From positions 1 through 64,000 of the forward strand of contig NZ_KB903654.1 of NCBI RefSeq assembly GCF_000379725.1: DNA of 64,000 nucleotides, read 5' to 3'. The DNA comes from Cytophaga aurantiaca DSM 3654. Lineage in GTDB: Bacteria; Bacteroidota; Bacteroidia; Cytophagales; Cytophagaceae. The notes under the pieces were generated by a model. That model searched no databases. It saw only the letters and a list, made by a program, of their open reading frames with translations, and had not been told where the DNA came from. How positions within the stretch are numbered: the first letter of the stretch is position 1; each line of letters opens with the position of its first letter. Below are positions 1 to 8,096 of the stretch, piece after piece. Both the position numbers and the translations under genes were made by a program.

Positions 1-361
1 ACCTTACTACTGAGCCGCGAACTCAAATTTCTATTTGATGCCTGTTCAAATAAGCCGGCAAAGGACTAAATCCACGGATAGGTCTAACCTAGTTGCGCCA
101 TAGTTCACCTTTGCCGGTGGTTATTTTAATTAATTTATTTAGAATTCTTTAGAATAAAAATATACCCAAACAGAATCGTATCACTGCAGAAGGACGGTTG
201 ATACCGTCTTTCGCTTTGATAAATATGAATTCTTATTTCTTGGAATTTTACTACGGCGTAAATCTAAAGGTTGTGTCTTTTCGACCAACCACCTACTGCT
301 GTGTGATGTTATATCTCAATCTTAACACTTAAAAATTTCAATTATCATCTAATCATCTTAA
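1..361. repeat. Non-coding left edge with inverted repeats (cassette-junction-like)
   Basis: No convincing gene is seen here. A 10-bp inverted repeat, CCGGCAAAGG at 55-64 and CCTTTGCCGG at 108-117, encloses a 43-nt loop. On the minus strand, downstream of the PLD-like gene, the segment contains an ATAACATCAC start and a GCGCAACTAGGTTAGACC stretch, so it resembles the other spacers of this island. A 24-nt hairpin sequence at 269-292 recurs exactly, inverted, at 36,384-36,407. That it is a recombination site is an inference. Confidence 0.4.
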
Positions 362-1081
362 TTACATTTGTTCTTTTCGCCATAAACTAAAACAATCTCT
401 ATCTTGTGGCTTATTCATACTTGTTTCATCATATTCACCACAACGATGACAAACATTTTCTCTATAATCTGGATTTTCAAATTGAGCCCATATTGAAAAA
501 CAATCTGGACAATATGGTTTTTCGGGGTTGTAATCGATTCTTGTTTCACATCTTATACAATACCCTCTGATTTGCTTTTGATATTTTTGCTTGGCTTGTC
601 CCGAAGTATTTGATTTAACTGGAGCTATTGTTTGCCGCTCAGATCTGGTTAAGTGAACAGGTTCTGCAGATTGCAATATAGATAAGGTTTCAGCAACGGC
701 TTTATCAAAAAGGTCTTTATCTACATTACGATCAATCAAAACTCCCATTTCTCTATTCGTTTTCTCTGAAAATTCATACATGTTCATGGAAGTAATAACC
801 ATTTTATTTTCATTCAAATAACATTTCGCATGAAGATTTTGAAAATAAAACAGCTCAATATTCTTTAGTTCAGCAAGTGAATTTTTTTCATTTGGCTTAA
901 GTTCATCCTTGCCGTAAATAATTTTAATAGCCACATTTTTATTTGAAGCATCTTTAAGTCGCTCGTAAAATGTTTTTGAAATTTGAAGATAAGGTGAAAT
1001 TAAAACTAACTTGCTCTTTGCTTCAATAATAATATTTTCAATGTGGTAAGACGTACCATTTGTTGTTAAAAACTCTGCCAT
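362..1081 (-). CDS. PLD-like domain protein with C-terminal zinc-ribbon-like cysteines
   Basis: This 239-residue protein looks like a single-domain member of the phospholipase D/nuclease superfamily. Residues 1-130 carry the fold's signature LHAKCYLNENK, with His84 and Lys86, followed by ITSMN and a Glu near 111. The HxKxxxxD motif is imperfect, since Glu91 stands where Asp is usual. The C-terminal 70 residues hold CIRC...CPDC and CHRC clusters typical of zinc ribbons, which may bind nucleic acid. It lies 43 bp downstream of the GIY-YIG-like gene on the same strand, so the two are probably co-transcribed. Phosphodiesterase activity on DNA or lipid is family knowledge; a role in phage defence is inferred from the neighbours. 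Confidence 0.7.
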   Translation of the reverse strand: MAEFLTTNGTSYHIENIIIEAKSKLVLISPYLQISKTFYERLKDASNKNVAIKIIYGKDELKPNEKNSLAELKNIELFYFQNLHAKCYLNENKMVITSMNMYEFSEKTNREMGVLIDRNVDKDLFDKAVAETLSILQSAEPVHLTRSERQTIAPVKSNTSGQAKQKYQKQIRGYCIRCETRIDYNPEKPYCPDCFSIWAQFENPDYRENVCHRCGEYDETSMNKPQDRDCFSLWRKEQM

Positions 1082-1124
1082 TTTAATTTAATAGGAATAA
1101 TACTAAATATATTATAATTGTATA

Positions 1125-1667
1125 TTAATGTCCTGATCTTCCAAGGATAGGTTTTAATTGATCATGCAAAATAGATTCCAACTGCTCCATGTATTTATCT
1201 TCATCAAGAGTAATTTCAGCAAACCATAAAGTTAAATGTAGAGGTAGATCTTTTTTCCAATGTTCCAAATGTAATGCGAATGTAGAAGGATTCGTCAAGC
1301 AAAGGTGACTTTTAAATCTGCTAGGGAAATTTGAGTTGGTTTTTCCTACATATAAAATATCACTATTGTTATTTTTACTATTAACAAGGGGTAACTTTAC
1401 TTTCTTATTTTTCTTTTTTTTAGTGACAAGATCAATTATTTGAGTTGCTTTGTCTTTTGAATTGATTTTTATATAATAAATAATTTTTGAGTCTTTATTT
1501 ATATTTACTTTGTCAAGTAGATTTTTAGCATATTCATCATCAATATCAATAGATGAAAATTCTACACTTTTAAATTCAGGCATCTCAAAAGATAAAAGAT
1601 AATCAAGTTCTTCTTTTTTCTTTTGAATGTATTCAATTCGATATTTGATAAATTTATTTAAATCCAT
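1125..1667 (-). CDS. GIY-YIG-like nuclease domain protein
   Basis: A 180-residue protein with a divergent GIY-YIG-type core: KIIYYIKI near residue 63 is the first strand, and DILYVGKT near 103 followed by an Arg-containing FPSRFKSHL helix is the second. A late Glu in LESILHDQLKPILGRSGH fits the catalytic Glu and terminal Asn/Gly region of these endonucleases. The first 60 residues are charged and helical. An insertion rich in lysine (TKKKKNKKVK) separates the two strands. It precedes the PLD-like gene by 43 bp, so two nuclease-fold proteins share one unit. DNA cleavage is expected from the family but not shown here. Confidence 0.6.
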   Translation of the reverse strand: MDLNKFIKYRIEYIQKKKEELDYLLSFEMPEFKSVEFSSIDIDDEYAKNLLDKVNINKDSKIIYYIKINSKDKATQIIDLVTKKKKNKKVKLPLVNSKNNNSDILYVGKTNSNFPSRFKSHLCLTNPSTFALHLEHWKKDLPLHLTLWFAEITLDEDKYMEQLESILHDQLKPILGRSGH

Positions 1668-1883
1668 AATGATGCTTACTATTACGTTTTATCTTGAATC
1701 ACCGTGGTTAGACCCGAACACGCACAAATGTATGATGTTAACATAAGTATTAGATCAATCATAATTTATTACAAAGTTCATTTCTTGACTCAATCTTTCA
1801 GTGAGTGGTATATATGCCACAGACCACAGTAAGATAAAATCAGCAATTTTGGTTAGCCGCTGTTAGGCTGTCGCACGATGAAA
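1668..1883. repeat. Intergenic spacer, attC-like imperfect inverted repeat
   Basis: This is the 216-bp gap between two minus-strand genes. Read on the minus strand it opens with GCCTAACAGCGGCTAACC, which fits the RYYYAAC core of integron attC sites. Near its far end, CAAATGTATGATGTTAACAT on the plus strand loosely mirrors CAAAATTGCTGATTTTATC on the minus strand. A GGTTAGAC motif lies at about 1,707 on the plus strand. The symmetry is weaker than in the other spacers of this island. Confidence 0.35.
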
Positions 1884-3020
1884 TTACAATCCTATTTTTT
1901 CTAATACTATTAGTAGCTGTGTAATTTTTTCTTTACAATCATCGAAGAAATAGTTGTCCTTTATAATGTCGTTTTCCCACATATCAAGAGTCAAATTTGT
2001 ATAGTAAGAATAAAAAGGCCACCAATTACTTTCTTTATAAGAACTAACATTTAAAGTTTCTAACTCTTGGTGAATTATTTTTATAGTTTCATCGGGAATC
2101 CTGTAAACATTGGGATTATTACATATCCCATAGAAACACCTGTTATTTTCAAAAGTAAATCCTATCCAATATTTTCCTTGCCAACTCAACTTTGTAAAAT
2201 AAAAGTTTATAAATGATTCCCCACTGTTTTCAAAGTGATATTCCAATCCTTGTTGCCTTGCTAATTCTTCCATTTTAGGATTAAAGTACTTTTCAGAAAG
2301 GTAATCAAACGTTGCAGAGTAATTTTGTGAAATTACTTTTGCAGCACGCAGATTTTCTATTTTAGATAGAACTTCAGTGATTTCGGTTTTATTTTTCATA
2401 TTCATATCTTGCTGTGTTAACTGCTTTAAATGATTGATATATTGAACTATTGTTTCTCTTACAATAGGATAGCGCGACGATATTGCCACGCACTCTTCTA
2501 GCCAGTTAATTATATGATCTTTATATGAAATTGATAAATAAGATATTCCTTCTCCGCTTTGTAAAGACGCCTGATCTCCAAATAATGTGAGATACATTAT
2601 TTGGTAGCCATTTCTATACATTTGAGCATACTTGTCATATCTTTTTAATTGTTCAGGTTGATCCTTTGCATAAATTTTATTTTCTATGATTATCGCATTA
2701 CGCTGATTGTCCTCGATCAGAATATCGATGCGTCCATGTCGTGTTGAATGTTCGGTACGGATTCTCGCACTTTCAAAATTAAAATTTTTAATTGAAAAAA
2801 AATCGCCGAGCGATTCAATAAAACACTTTAATAAATTCGACTTTAATCCATGTGTTCCAATGGGGTTTAAAAACTCAGAAATAATCGCAGAATGGGTATT
2901 TTCATAATGATTAACCCCACATATCTGAAACATATTAAACCGCCCACCAGTAGCATCTAAAATTTCTGTATTTTTTTTATTTATAATTGTTACTTGATTA
3001 AGCAAGTTTTCTATATTCAT
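1884..3020 (-). CDS. PD-(D/E)XK nuclease superfamily protein
   Basis: This 378-residue protein has the layout of the PD-(D/E)XK family represented by PF14281. An early Glu motif, HYENTHSAIISEFLNP (residues 38-53), precedes the catalytic core GRIDILI (Asp99) and IIIENKI (Glu113, Lys115), with QPEQLKRYDKY just after. These are the Asp, Glu and Lys expected of a metal-dependent nuclease. The C-terminal 150 residues are Trp/Tyr-rich and not recognised. It stands alone, with large repeat-containing spacers on both sides. Members often occur in defence islands, so DNA cleavage in immunity is a reasonable inference. Confidence 0.75.
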   Translation of the reverse strand: MNIENLLNQVTIINKKNTEILDATGGRFNMFQICGVNHYENTHSAIISEFLNPIGTHGLKSNLLKCFIESLGDFFSIKNFNFESARIRTEHSTRHGRIDILIEDNQRNAIIIENKIYAKDQPEQLKRYDKYAQMYRNGYQIMYLTLFGDQASLQSGEGISYLSISYKDHIINWLEECVAISSRYPIVRETIVQYINHLKQLTQQDMNMKNKTEITEVLSKIENLRAAKVISQNYSATFDYLSEKYFNPKMEELARQQGLEYHFENSGESFINFYFTKLSWQGKYWIGFTFENNRCFYGICNNPNVYRIPDETIKIIHQELETLNVSSYKESNWWPFYSYYTNLTLDMWENDIIKDNYFFDDCKEKITQLLIVLEKIGL

Positions 3021-3256
3021 ACAATTATCATTTGATGAAAAATTAACTATCAGTTTAACATTATATTTGTTACTGTATTTAAAGTAAGAATTTCAAAGAA
3101 ACAGAGTAGACAAATTGCTACGGAAATTCATATTCTATTTTACCATCAGAATTCCGCAGGAATTGGGCGGAGTATGAAAGAGCTCAACTATTTTCTTACA
3201 AACGAACCGCTATAAATTGTATGTATTGTTATGTGCTTTCCTTTGTTTTTATTCTA
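3021..3256. repeat. Intergenic spacer, attC-like imperfect inverted repeat
   Basis: A 236-bp gap. On the minus strand it opens with AGCACATAACAATACATAC and continues CAATTTATAGCGG. The opposite strand near 3,110 reads CAAATTGCTACGG, so the spacer folds back on itself. The centre holds a smaller palindrome, AATTCCGC...GCGGAATT, around 3,148-3,164. The design matches the other spacers of the island. Confidence 0.4.
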
Positions 3257-4870
3257 TCACCTGTTAATACCAATTATAGTGTCTAAAGGTGTCCATGTTA
3301 TGTAATTATTTTCTGTCAAATACTCCTCTGATTTAGATTGTAACTCAGTTGAAATTTTCTTCTCCTCTTCAGTCATATCTGGTTTGAAAATTTCCATAAT
3401 TCCTTTTCTCGTATAGTGAACCAAATGATTCTCTTCAATTCTAATTGTCCCTGCATTTATACTACTTCCGTCTGTAAGAGTTAAAATAGGAGTGTCATTA
3501 AATTTAAGTTTTGCTACTATGTCAGGGTTTATATAACCAGTAATTTCTTTTTTGAAATTAGGCCTTTCACCAAGTAGAGGTTTCTCAATTTCTTCAGTTG
3601 TTTTCCTTTCAAAGGTGGGTTTTGCTCCAAGTTTAGGTTTTTGGATGGCAGGTTCATTGTAAATTTCCCTTAGTAGATCAACATAGCTATTTTCAAAATT
3701 TACATTGTTTCTTGTATCAATGTGAATAAACTGTTGCATAAACGTAGGAATACTTTCTTCTTGACTTCCTGCCCTCAAAACAGGAATTACTTTTTCATTA
3801 TCAGTTTGATTATTGTATAAATCAGAGTTCATAATTGAATACTCATAGCCAACTCCACCTACTCTTTTATCAGCTTTTAATTTATAATTAGGAGTAAAGA
3901 CAATAATTATCCTTTCTGATTTTTCTATTGATTGCTCAACAAAATGAGGAAGATTTTTTCCAGCTTTCAAATAAAATCTGTCAAGTATTACATCTATTCC
4001 GTCTGAGCATAAACGATTTGCCAAATTTAAAACCCATTCCTTATGTTGTTCGTCATCCCAAGAGTAGGAAATAAAAACTATAGGGTTTCCCGATTTTCCT
4101 TTTTTTACCTCAGAATTTTCAATAACTTCTTTCCTTATAATTGGCTTTCCTAAAAGTTCTTCAATCTTTTCAACTTGATCTGGTTTATGAGGTTTTAATA
4201 TTTCAAGAATTCGGTTAACAATTTTTAATCGCATTTCTTCCTTCATTTCCAGAAGAATGTCGTAGTAGAAAATTTTCCTGCTTGTACTTTTTCCTTCTTG
4301 ATTACGTAGTTCAATGAATTGTGTGTAGTCGGGAAAGTAAGGTTCAAACTCTCTTACCGTATTAATGAACCTTGGTCCAGAATAATATGTAGCCGTGTCC
4401 CCTTGTATATTTATCAGTTCAAATAGTCGGTTATATATTTCAATCCAATTCATCGTTATATTTGTTGGTCGTTGAAGTTTTAAATCTTCGTCTTTTATTT
4501 TTAGTTGTTCAAATTTATTGATTGTTGCTTTACAAATTTCCTCATCAGGAAAATGCCTTGCATAATTAATCGCCTCAGTTAACGGCTTACGTTTTACAAG
4601 TTCAATGATTAGAGTTCGATAATTATGATTGGCGAGTAGGTAAAATTTCCCGTGGGAAAGAATATATAAAGTATCTAGATTATCTTCAATCTCCTTTTGT
4701 TCAATTGGGTAGTCACTAACTTTCTTAAAAAACTCTTGCTCAAAAATCATTGCTGCTTGTTGCAACAATGTGTCGTTTGAGATATCCTTTTTATCAGTGT
4801 AAAGCAAATCTAAAATGTCAGTCCATTGCTCCTTGAAAATGAGTTGATATATATTTTCTTGGTCTAGCAT
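3257..4870 (-). CDS. SEFIR (TIR-related) domain protein
   Basis: A 537-residue protein. Residues about 264-395 form a SEFIR/TIR-like domain: IVFISYSWDDEQHKEWV opens it, followed by GIDVILDRFYLKAGKN, SERIIIVFTPNY and GVGYEYSIM. The first 250 residues are mostly helical and not recognised, and would be the sensing or oligomerising part. The C-terminal 110 residues are a beta-rich module with TLTDGSSINAG, also unrecognised. SEFIR domains mediate homotypic signalling in eukaryotes, and bacterial ones occur in defence islands. It is a solitary gene, like its neighbours, and starts with ATG after an A/T-rich run. Whether it has NADase activity cannot be told. Confidence 0.75.
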   Translation of the reverse strand: MLDQENIYQLIFKEQWTDILDLLYTDKKDISNDTLLQQAAMIFEQEFFKKVSDYPIEQKEIEDNLDTLYILSHGKFYLLANHNYRTLIIELVKRKPLTEAINYARHFPDEEICKATINKFEQLKIKDEDLKLQRPTNITMNWIEIYNRLFELINIQGDTATYYSGPRFINTVREFEPYFPDYTQFIELRNQEGKSTSRKIFYYDILLEMKEEMRLKIVNRILEILKPHKPDQVEKIEELLGKPIIRKEVIENSEVKKGKSGNPIVFISYSWDDEQHKEWVLNLANRLCSDGIDVILDRFYLKAGKNLPHFVEQSIEKSERIIIVFTPNYKLKADKRVGGVGYEYSIMNSDLYNNQTDNEKVIPVLRAGSQEESIPTFMQQFIHIDTRNNVNFENSYVDLLREIYNEPAIQKPKLGAKPTFERKTTEEIEKPLLGERPNFKKEITGYINPDIVAKLKFNDTPILTLTDGSSINAGTIRIEENHLVHYTRKGIMEIFKPDMTEEEKKISTELQSKSEEYLTENNYITWTPLDTIIGINR

Positions 4871-5079
4871 TTTTTATTTTTTATTTTTTATTTCTATCTG
4901 TTTAAAGTTAGTTCTGATCGACGTCTTCATAGTGTTGCCCAAAACGGTTAGTATAAGAATAATAGCTGACTGCGAGTGACTTACCTGTCAAATTACAAGA
5001 AAGGTGAAACGGCCTACAGCCCTTGATTTTACTAATGAACTGGCTATTATTTTCATACATTGTTGTACACCATTTTATT
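4871..5079. repeat. Intergenic spacer, attC-like imperfect inverted repeat
   Basis: This 209-bp gap shows clear self-complementarity. On the minus strand near its start it reads TGTATGAAAATAATAGCCAG. The plus strand near 4,950 reads AGTATAAGAATAATAGCTGA, so the two arms pair through ATAATAGC. The minus-strand ends carry GTACAACAATG and CTAACCGTTTTGGGC, reminiscent of the AAC...GTT cores of attC sites. A short reading frame across it looks spurious. Confidence 0.5.
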
Positions 5080-6471
5080 TTAAAATTTGAGATTGAAATC
5101 ATCTATCAAATCTATAATTACATCTGATGGGTCTATCTTTTTGTGTTTCCTTAAAAGCATCTCTTTTAAATCTTCATTACTTAAAAAGAGAATTAGTTTA
5201 TTCTTTTCTATGAAAATATCCTTCCTCTTTTCTAATCCACTTCTATTTGGTGCTTTTTTGCTACATACAATTCCAAAGCGCCCAATAGTCTTTTTTAAAT
5301 AATCGTCAACTTGAAGTAATACTTGTTTATCTATTTCATTACCATTTTCAGAATAATTCTTAAATTCAAAAACAATATACTTCGCGTCATAATCGTCTCG
5401 AATAAATTTCCAATTTTCATTGCTATTACGATTTGGAAATATGGCGTCTCTAATATCAATTCCAGATTCTCTTCTAGATTGAATTCTAGGTTTACCAAGA
5501 GGAGGAACAAAAAGATAATTCAAAATATCTAAGCAAATATCTTCATATGTTTTCCATCCAGGTTTTCCTTCTGGGCATTCATCTAATCGTTTTATCAGAA
5601 CTTGTATTTTCGCTAATTCTTTATCTATTAACTTTAAGGATTTTTTTCTTATCGGTGTGCTTTTGGTAAAATACTTTTCAACTAAATCAGGATACAGAAA
5701 TAATTTTTGTATTAACTGATGACCTTCCCAAACAGTGATATTGGGTGCTGAATTCATTATAAATTCTCTTGAAGAATTAGTAAGTTCCGAACTTGTAATT
5801 AAAAGAACCTTATTGACTTTCTCAACCAATGCAACTGCATATAGTTTTCTTAGTAAATCAATTGATATTTTACTTTTATAGAATTTTGATTCAATGATTA
5901 TTTTTTCTTCGACACCAAGAACATTTGTAGTCTTTGCAATAAAATCATATCCTCCATCTCTAATTGGTGGAGTCCTTTGAAGATTGAATCCTTCCAATTT
6001 CAATAAATCATAAGTTAAATCTTCAAATTTTTGGGGACTAAATTCAAACCAATCTTGAAATTCAAAATCTACTTTATTTTCTTGTAAAAGTGTCTTCTTT
6101 AATAATTCAAGTCCTTGTTCTCGATTAGTAGAAAAATCAGCGTATAAATATCCTGCTAAATCAGAAGGAACTTCAGAATCATCTATTTTTATTGGTATAA
6201 TCTTTACTCCCTTATTTATTGCATTCAGAAGTAATGCAGAATTCAATTCATATTTTACCCAGCTTGAATTTTTAGAAGAATTACTAAGTACAACAATAAA
6301 AGTACTACTGGATTGAATACCAGTAGTTATTTTATTTTTAATACTATCTCCAAGGTTTATTTCTTGTTGGTCAAACCATATATCAAGTCCTAAATCTTTA
6401 AGATTATTTTTTAGCCATTCAACAAATTTCTTGTCTTCATGGGAATAGCTTATGAATACTTTCTGGTTCAT
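5080..6471 (-). CDS. TIR domain fused to two restriction-endonuclease-like domains
   Basis: A 463-residue protein with three parts. Residues 1-130 are a TIR domain: KVFISYSHEDKKFVEWL, DIWFDQQEI, and SSWVKYELNSAL with Glu75 where NAD-cleaving TIRs have their catalytic Glu. Residues 145-260 are Mrr-like, with FEDLTYDLLKLEGF, RDGGYDFIA (Asp176) and IIIESKFY (Glu194, Lys196). Residues 305-440 look like a second PD-(D/E)XK domain, with YEDICLDILNYLF, ESGIDIRDA (Asp339) and IVFEFKNY (Glu369, Lys371). All catalytic positions appear intact. It is a solitary gene between cassette-like spacers. Antiviral function, perhaps NAD depletion coupled to DNA sensing or cleavage, is inferred. Confidence 0.8.
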   Translation of the reverse strand: MNQKVFISYSHEDKKFVEWLKNNLKDLGLDIWFDQQEINLGDSIKNKITTGIQSSSTFIVVLSNSSKNSSWVKYELNSALLLNAINKGVKIIPIKIDDSEVPSDLAGYLYADFSTNREQGLELLKKTLLQENKVDFEFQDWFEFSPQKFEDLTYDLLKLEGFNLQRTPPIRDGGYDFIAKTTNVLGVEEKIIIESKFYKSKISIDLLRKLYAVALVEKVNKVLLITSSELTNSSREFIMNSAPNITVWEGHQLIQKLFLYPDLVEKYFTKSTPIRKKSLKLIDKELAKIQVLIKRLDECPEGKPGWKTYEDICLDILNYLFVPPLGKPRIQSRRESGIDIRDAIFPNRNSNENWKFIRDDYDAKYIVFEFKNYSENGNEIDKQVLLQVDDYLKKTIGRFGIVCSKKAPNRSGLEKRKDIFIEKNKLILFLSNEDLKEMLLRKHKKIDPSDVIIDLIDDFNLKF

Positions 6472-6652
6472 TGTTTCTTATATGGTACAACGATGTTGCT
6501 GGTAATTGGGTCAAATGTTAATGCTTATCAGTTTCCAAACCACTACTAAAAGCATGCCTTAATATAAAATAATTCATGCGGTTTTAACGCACTAACGTTT
6601 CCTAAAAACTGAACTTAAACTAATTACTAGCTATTGTTAGCAGTAGTGATTT
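6472..6652. repeat. Intergenic spacer, attC-like imperfect inverted repeat
   Basis: This 181-bp gap is the clearest fold-back of the island. On the minus strand it opens GCTAACAATAGCTAGTAATT, and the plus strand at about 6,486-6,511 reads ACAACGATGTTGCTGGTAAT, so the arms align through AAC-AT-GCT-GTAATT. Further in, CAGTTTTTAGGAAAC pairs loosely with CAGTTTCCAAAC. Terminal AAC and GTT cores with bulged arms are features of integron-type recombination sites; no integrase gene is in view. Confidence 0.5.
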
Positions 6653-7717
6653 TCATAAATTATTAGAAGTAGTGATTTGAAGTGCTTTCTTTCTTTCTGA
6701 AACATTAAGTGTTTTTAGTATTTCGTACAAGTTCACTACATCCTTAATTTCGGATTCATATTGGCCATTCTTAATCTGAGCATCCCAGTAACGTGCTTCA
6801 TCAGTAATCTTCAACCATGAAATTACGTTAGGATAATCAGTTGACATATCGAGACCATCTTTTGAGTTCTGAACTATTTCAAACTCTTTTGTCTCCCTTA
6901 AATAATCATACCATGTGAATTTTTTAGGATCAATTTTGGAAACTACTTCAATCGATGATTTAAACTTCTTAATTTCATAAAGTCTAAAAACTCTGCTATA
7001 GAATTTTGCCCCACCCATTACTTTATCTGCAATTTCAATTTCAGCAACTGCTTCCTGGGGTTTAAGTTGTTTGTAAATATTTTCAACAAGCTCTTCTGTC
7101 TTTCTGTTGATTAAAGTCAAATTATCTAGCGTTTGATTGACAATTTGTTGGTCATTTGATTTAGAACGATTGCTTAAAAAATCATACATAAGTCCAGCCC
7201 ATTGTTTGCCCAAGTGGTCTTTAATTTGATTAACAAATTCAAATGCATAGTAACTATTATTAAAATCTGAAAGCCTTACCTTGTCAATAAATTCAAAAAT
7301 CTTTACAGCATATTCTTGTTTTTCGATTGAAGGAAAATTGATTTTTTTTATCAATGCTTTATTATGCTTGTTCTTCTGATATACTCGATGGTCTTCGTAC
7401 ACCTCTCGTTGAATGAAAGTGAATATTGGTATTTTTTTTATTTTAGCTGCCTCATATTCGGCATTTGTTATAGATTTTGAAGTGTCAAATTTATAACTGC
7501 CTCCAAAGCGTCCACCAATTATTAAAATGAATAATTGGCAATTTTCCAGTTCATTCAAACAACTTTCATGGGTATGTAAGTCTGGATGAAAAAACACATC
7601 TCCCTTTTCACTTAATATCGGTTCATAATAATATGATTTAATAAATTCAAATAGAGAATCTCTAATTTGAATTAAGTCATAACAGGTTGAGCTAACAAAA
7701 ACTTTTGGAATTGCCAT
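6653..7717 (-). CDS. DUF4062 domain protein
   Basis: A 354-residue protein with an N-terminal DUF4062 domain (about residues 1-125). The recognisable pieces are KVFVSSTCYDLIQIRDSL, the spacing to HESCLNELENCQLFILIIGGRFG, and SITNAEYEAAKIKKIPIFTF. This family has a flavodoxin/TIR-like fold and is common in bacterial defence loci and NLR-like proteins. The rest is helical, with NQTLDNLTLINRKTEELVENI likely to form a coiled coil, and ends in an unrecognised domain. It is the most upstream gene of the minus-strand series and is solitary. Its function is unknown; immune signalling is inferred from context. Confidence 0.75.
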   Translation of the reverse strand: MAIPKVFVSSTCYDLIQIRDSLFEFIKSYYYEPILSEKGDVFFHPDLHTHESCLNELENCQLFILIIGGRFGGSYKFDTSKSITNAEYEAAKIKKIPIFTFIQREVYEDHRVYQKNKHNKALIKKINFPSIEKQEYAVKIFEFIDKVRLSDFNNSYYAFEFVNQIKDHLGKQWAGLMYDFLSNRSKSNDQQIVNQTLDNLTLINRKTEELVENIYKQLKPQEAVAEIEIADKVMGGAKFYSRVFRLYEIKKFKSSIEVVSKIDPKKFTWYDYLRETKEFEIVQNSKDGLDMSTDYPNVISWLKITDEARYWDAQIKNGQYESEIKDVVNLYEILKTLNVSERKKALQITTSNNL

Positions 7718-8080
7718 TTTTATATTTATAGTAATTAATGCTAACTAGTTGATATATGCACCCAAGTGCTACTAACTTCCCCAATTTGGTACAATAGCAT
7801 TACATCAAGTGCATGTATATTTCATATACCGCTACAGTATTCAGATGAAATTATTTTTATCACTATTGAATGTAAAAGTCAATTAACAAAAATATATTCC
7901 CTTCAAAAGTAGCTTGCGGAAACTAAATATACAGTTTAAAATAAGAATCAAAAAATATGTAAAGCCCATTTAGGAATTAAATGAAAGGCGTAAAGCTATT
8001 TTAGGAATTCGAATAAACCTGTAAAGCATATACAGGAATAATCTGCTGCCTGTAACCCTTTTTCAGCACAAAATCCTCCC
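7718..8080. repeat. Non-coding spacer with 31-bp direct repeats
   Basis: No gene is seen. From 7,959 a 31-bp unit beginning GTAAAGC and containing TTTAGGAATT recurs at 7,990 and 8,021, with a decayed fourth copy starting GTAACCC at 8,052. There are no unique spacers between units, so it is not a CRISPR array. Nearer the DUF4062 gene, GTGCATGTATATTTC at about 7,810 partly mirrors TGATATATGCACCC at about 7,750, which resembles half of the cassette-like spacers. Confidence 0.6.
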
Positions 8081-8096
8081 AATAATGTACCAGTTA

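Noticed and set aside
4908-5102. 64-codon minus-strand frame inside a spacer
   Set aside because: It lies in the fold-back spacer, overlaps the 3' end of the TIR gene in another frame and lacks protein-like composition.
7959-8080. Possible CRISPR array
   Set aside because: The 31-bp units are directly adjacent with no unique spacers, they are degenerate, and no cas gene is present.
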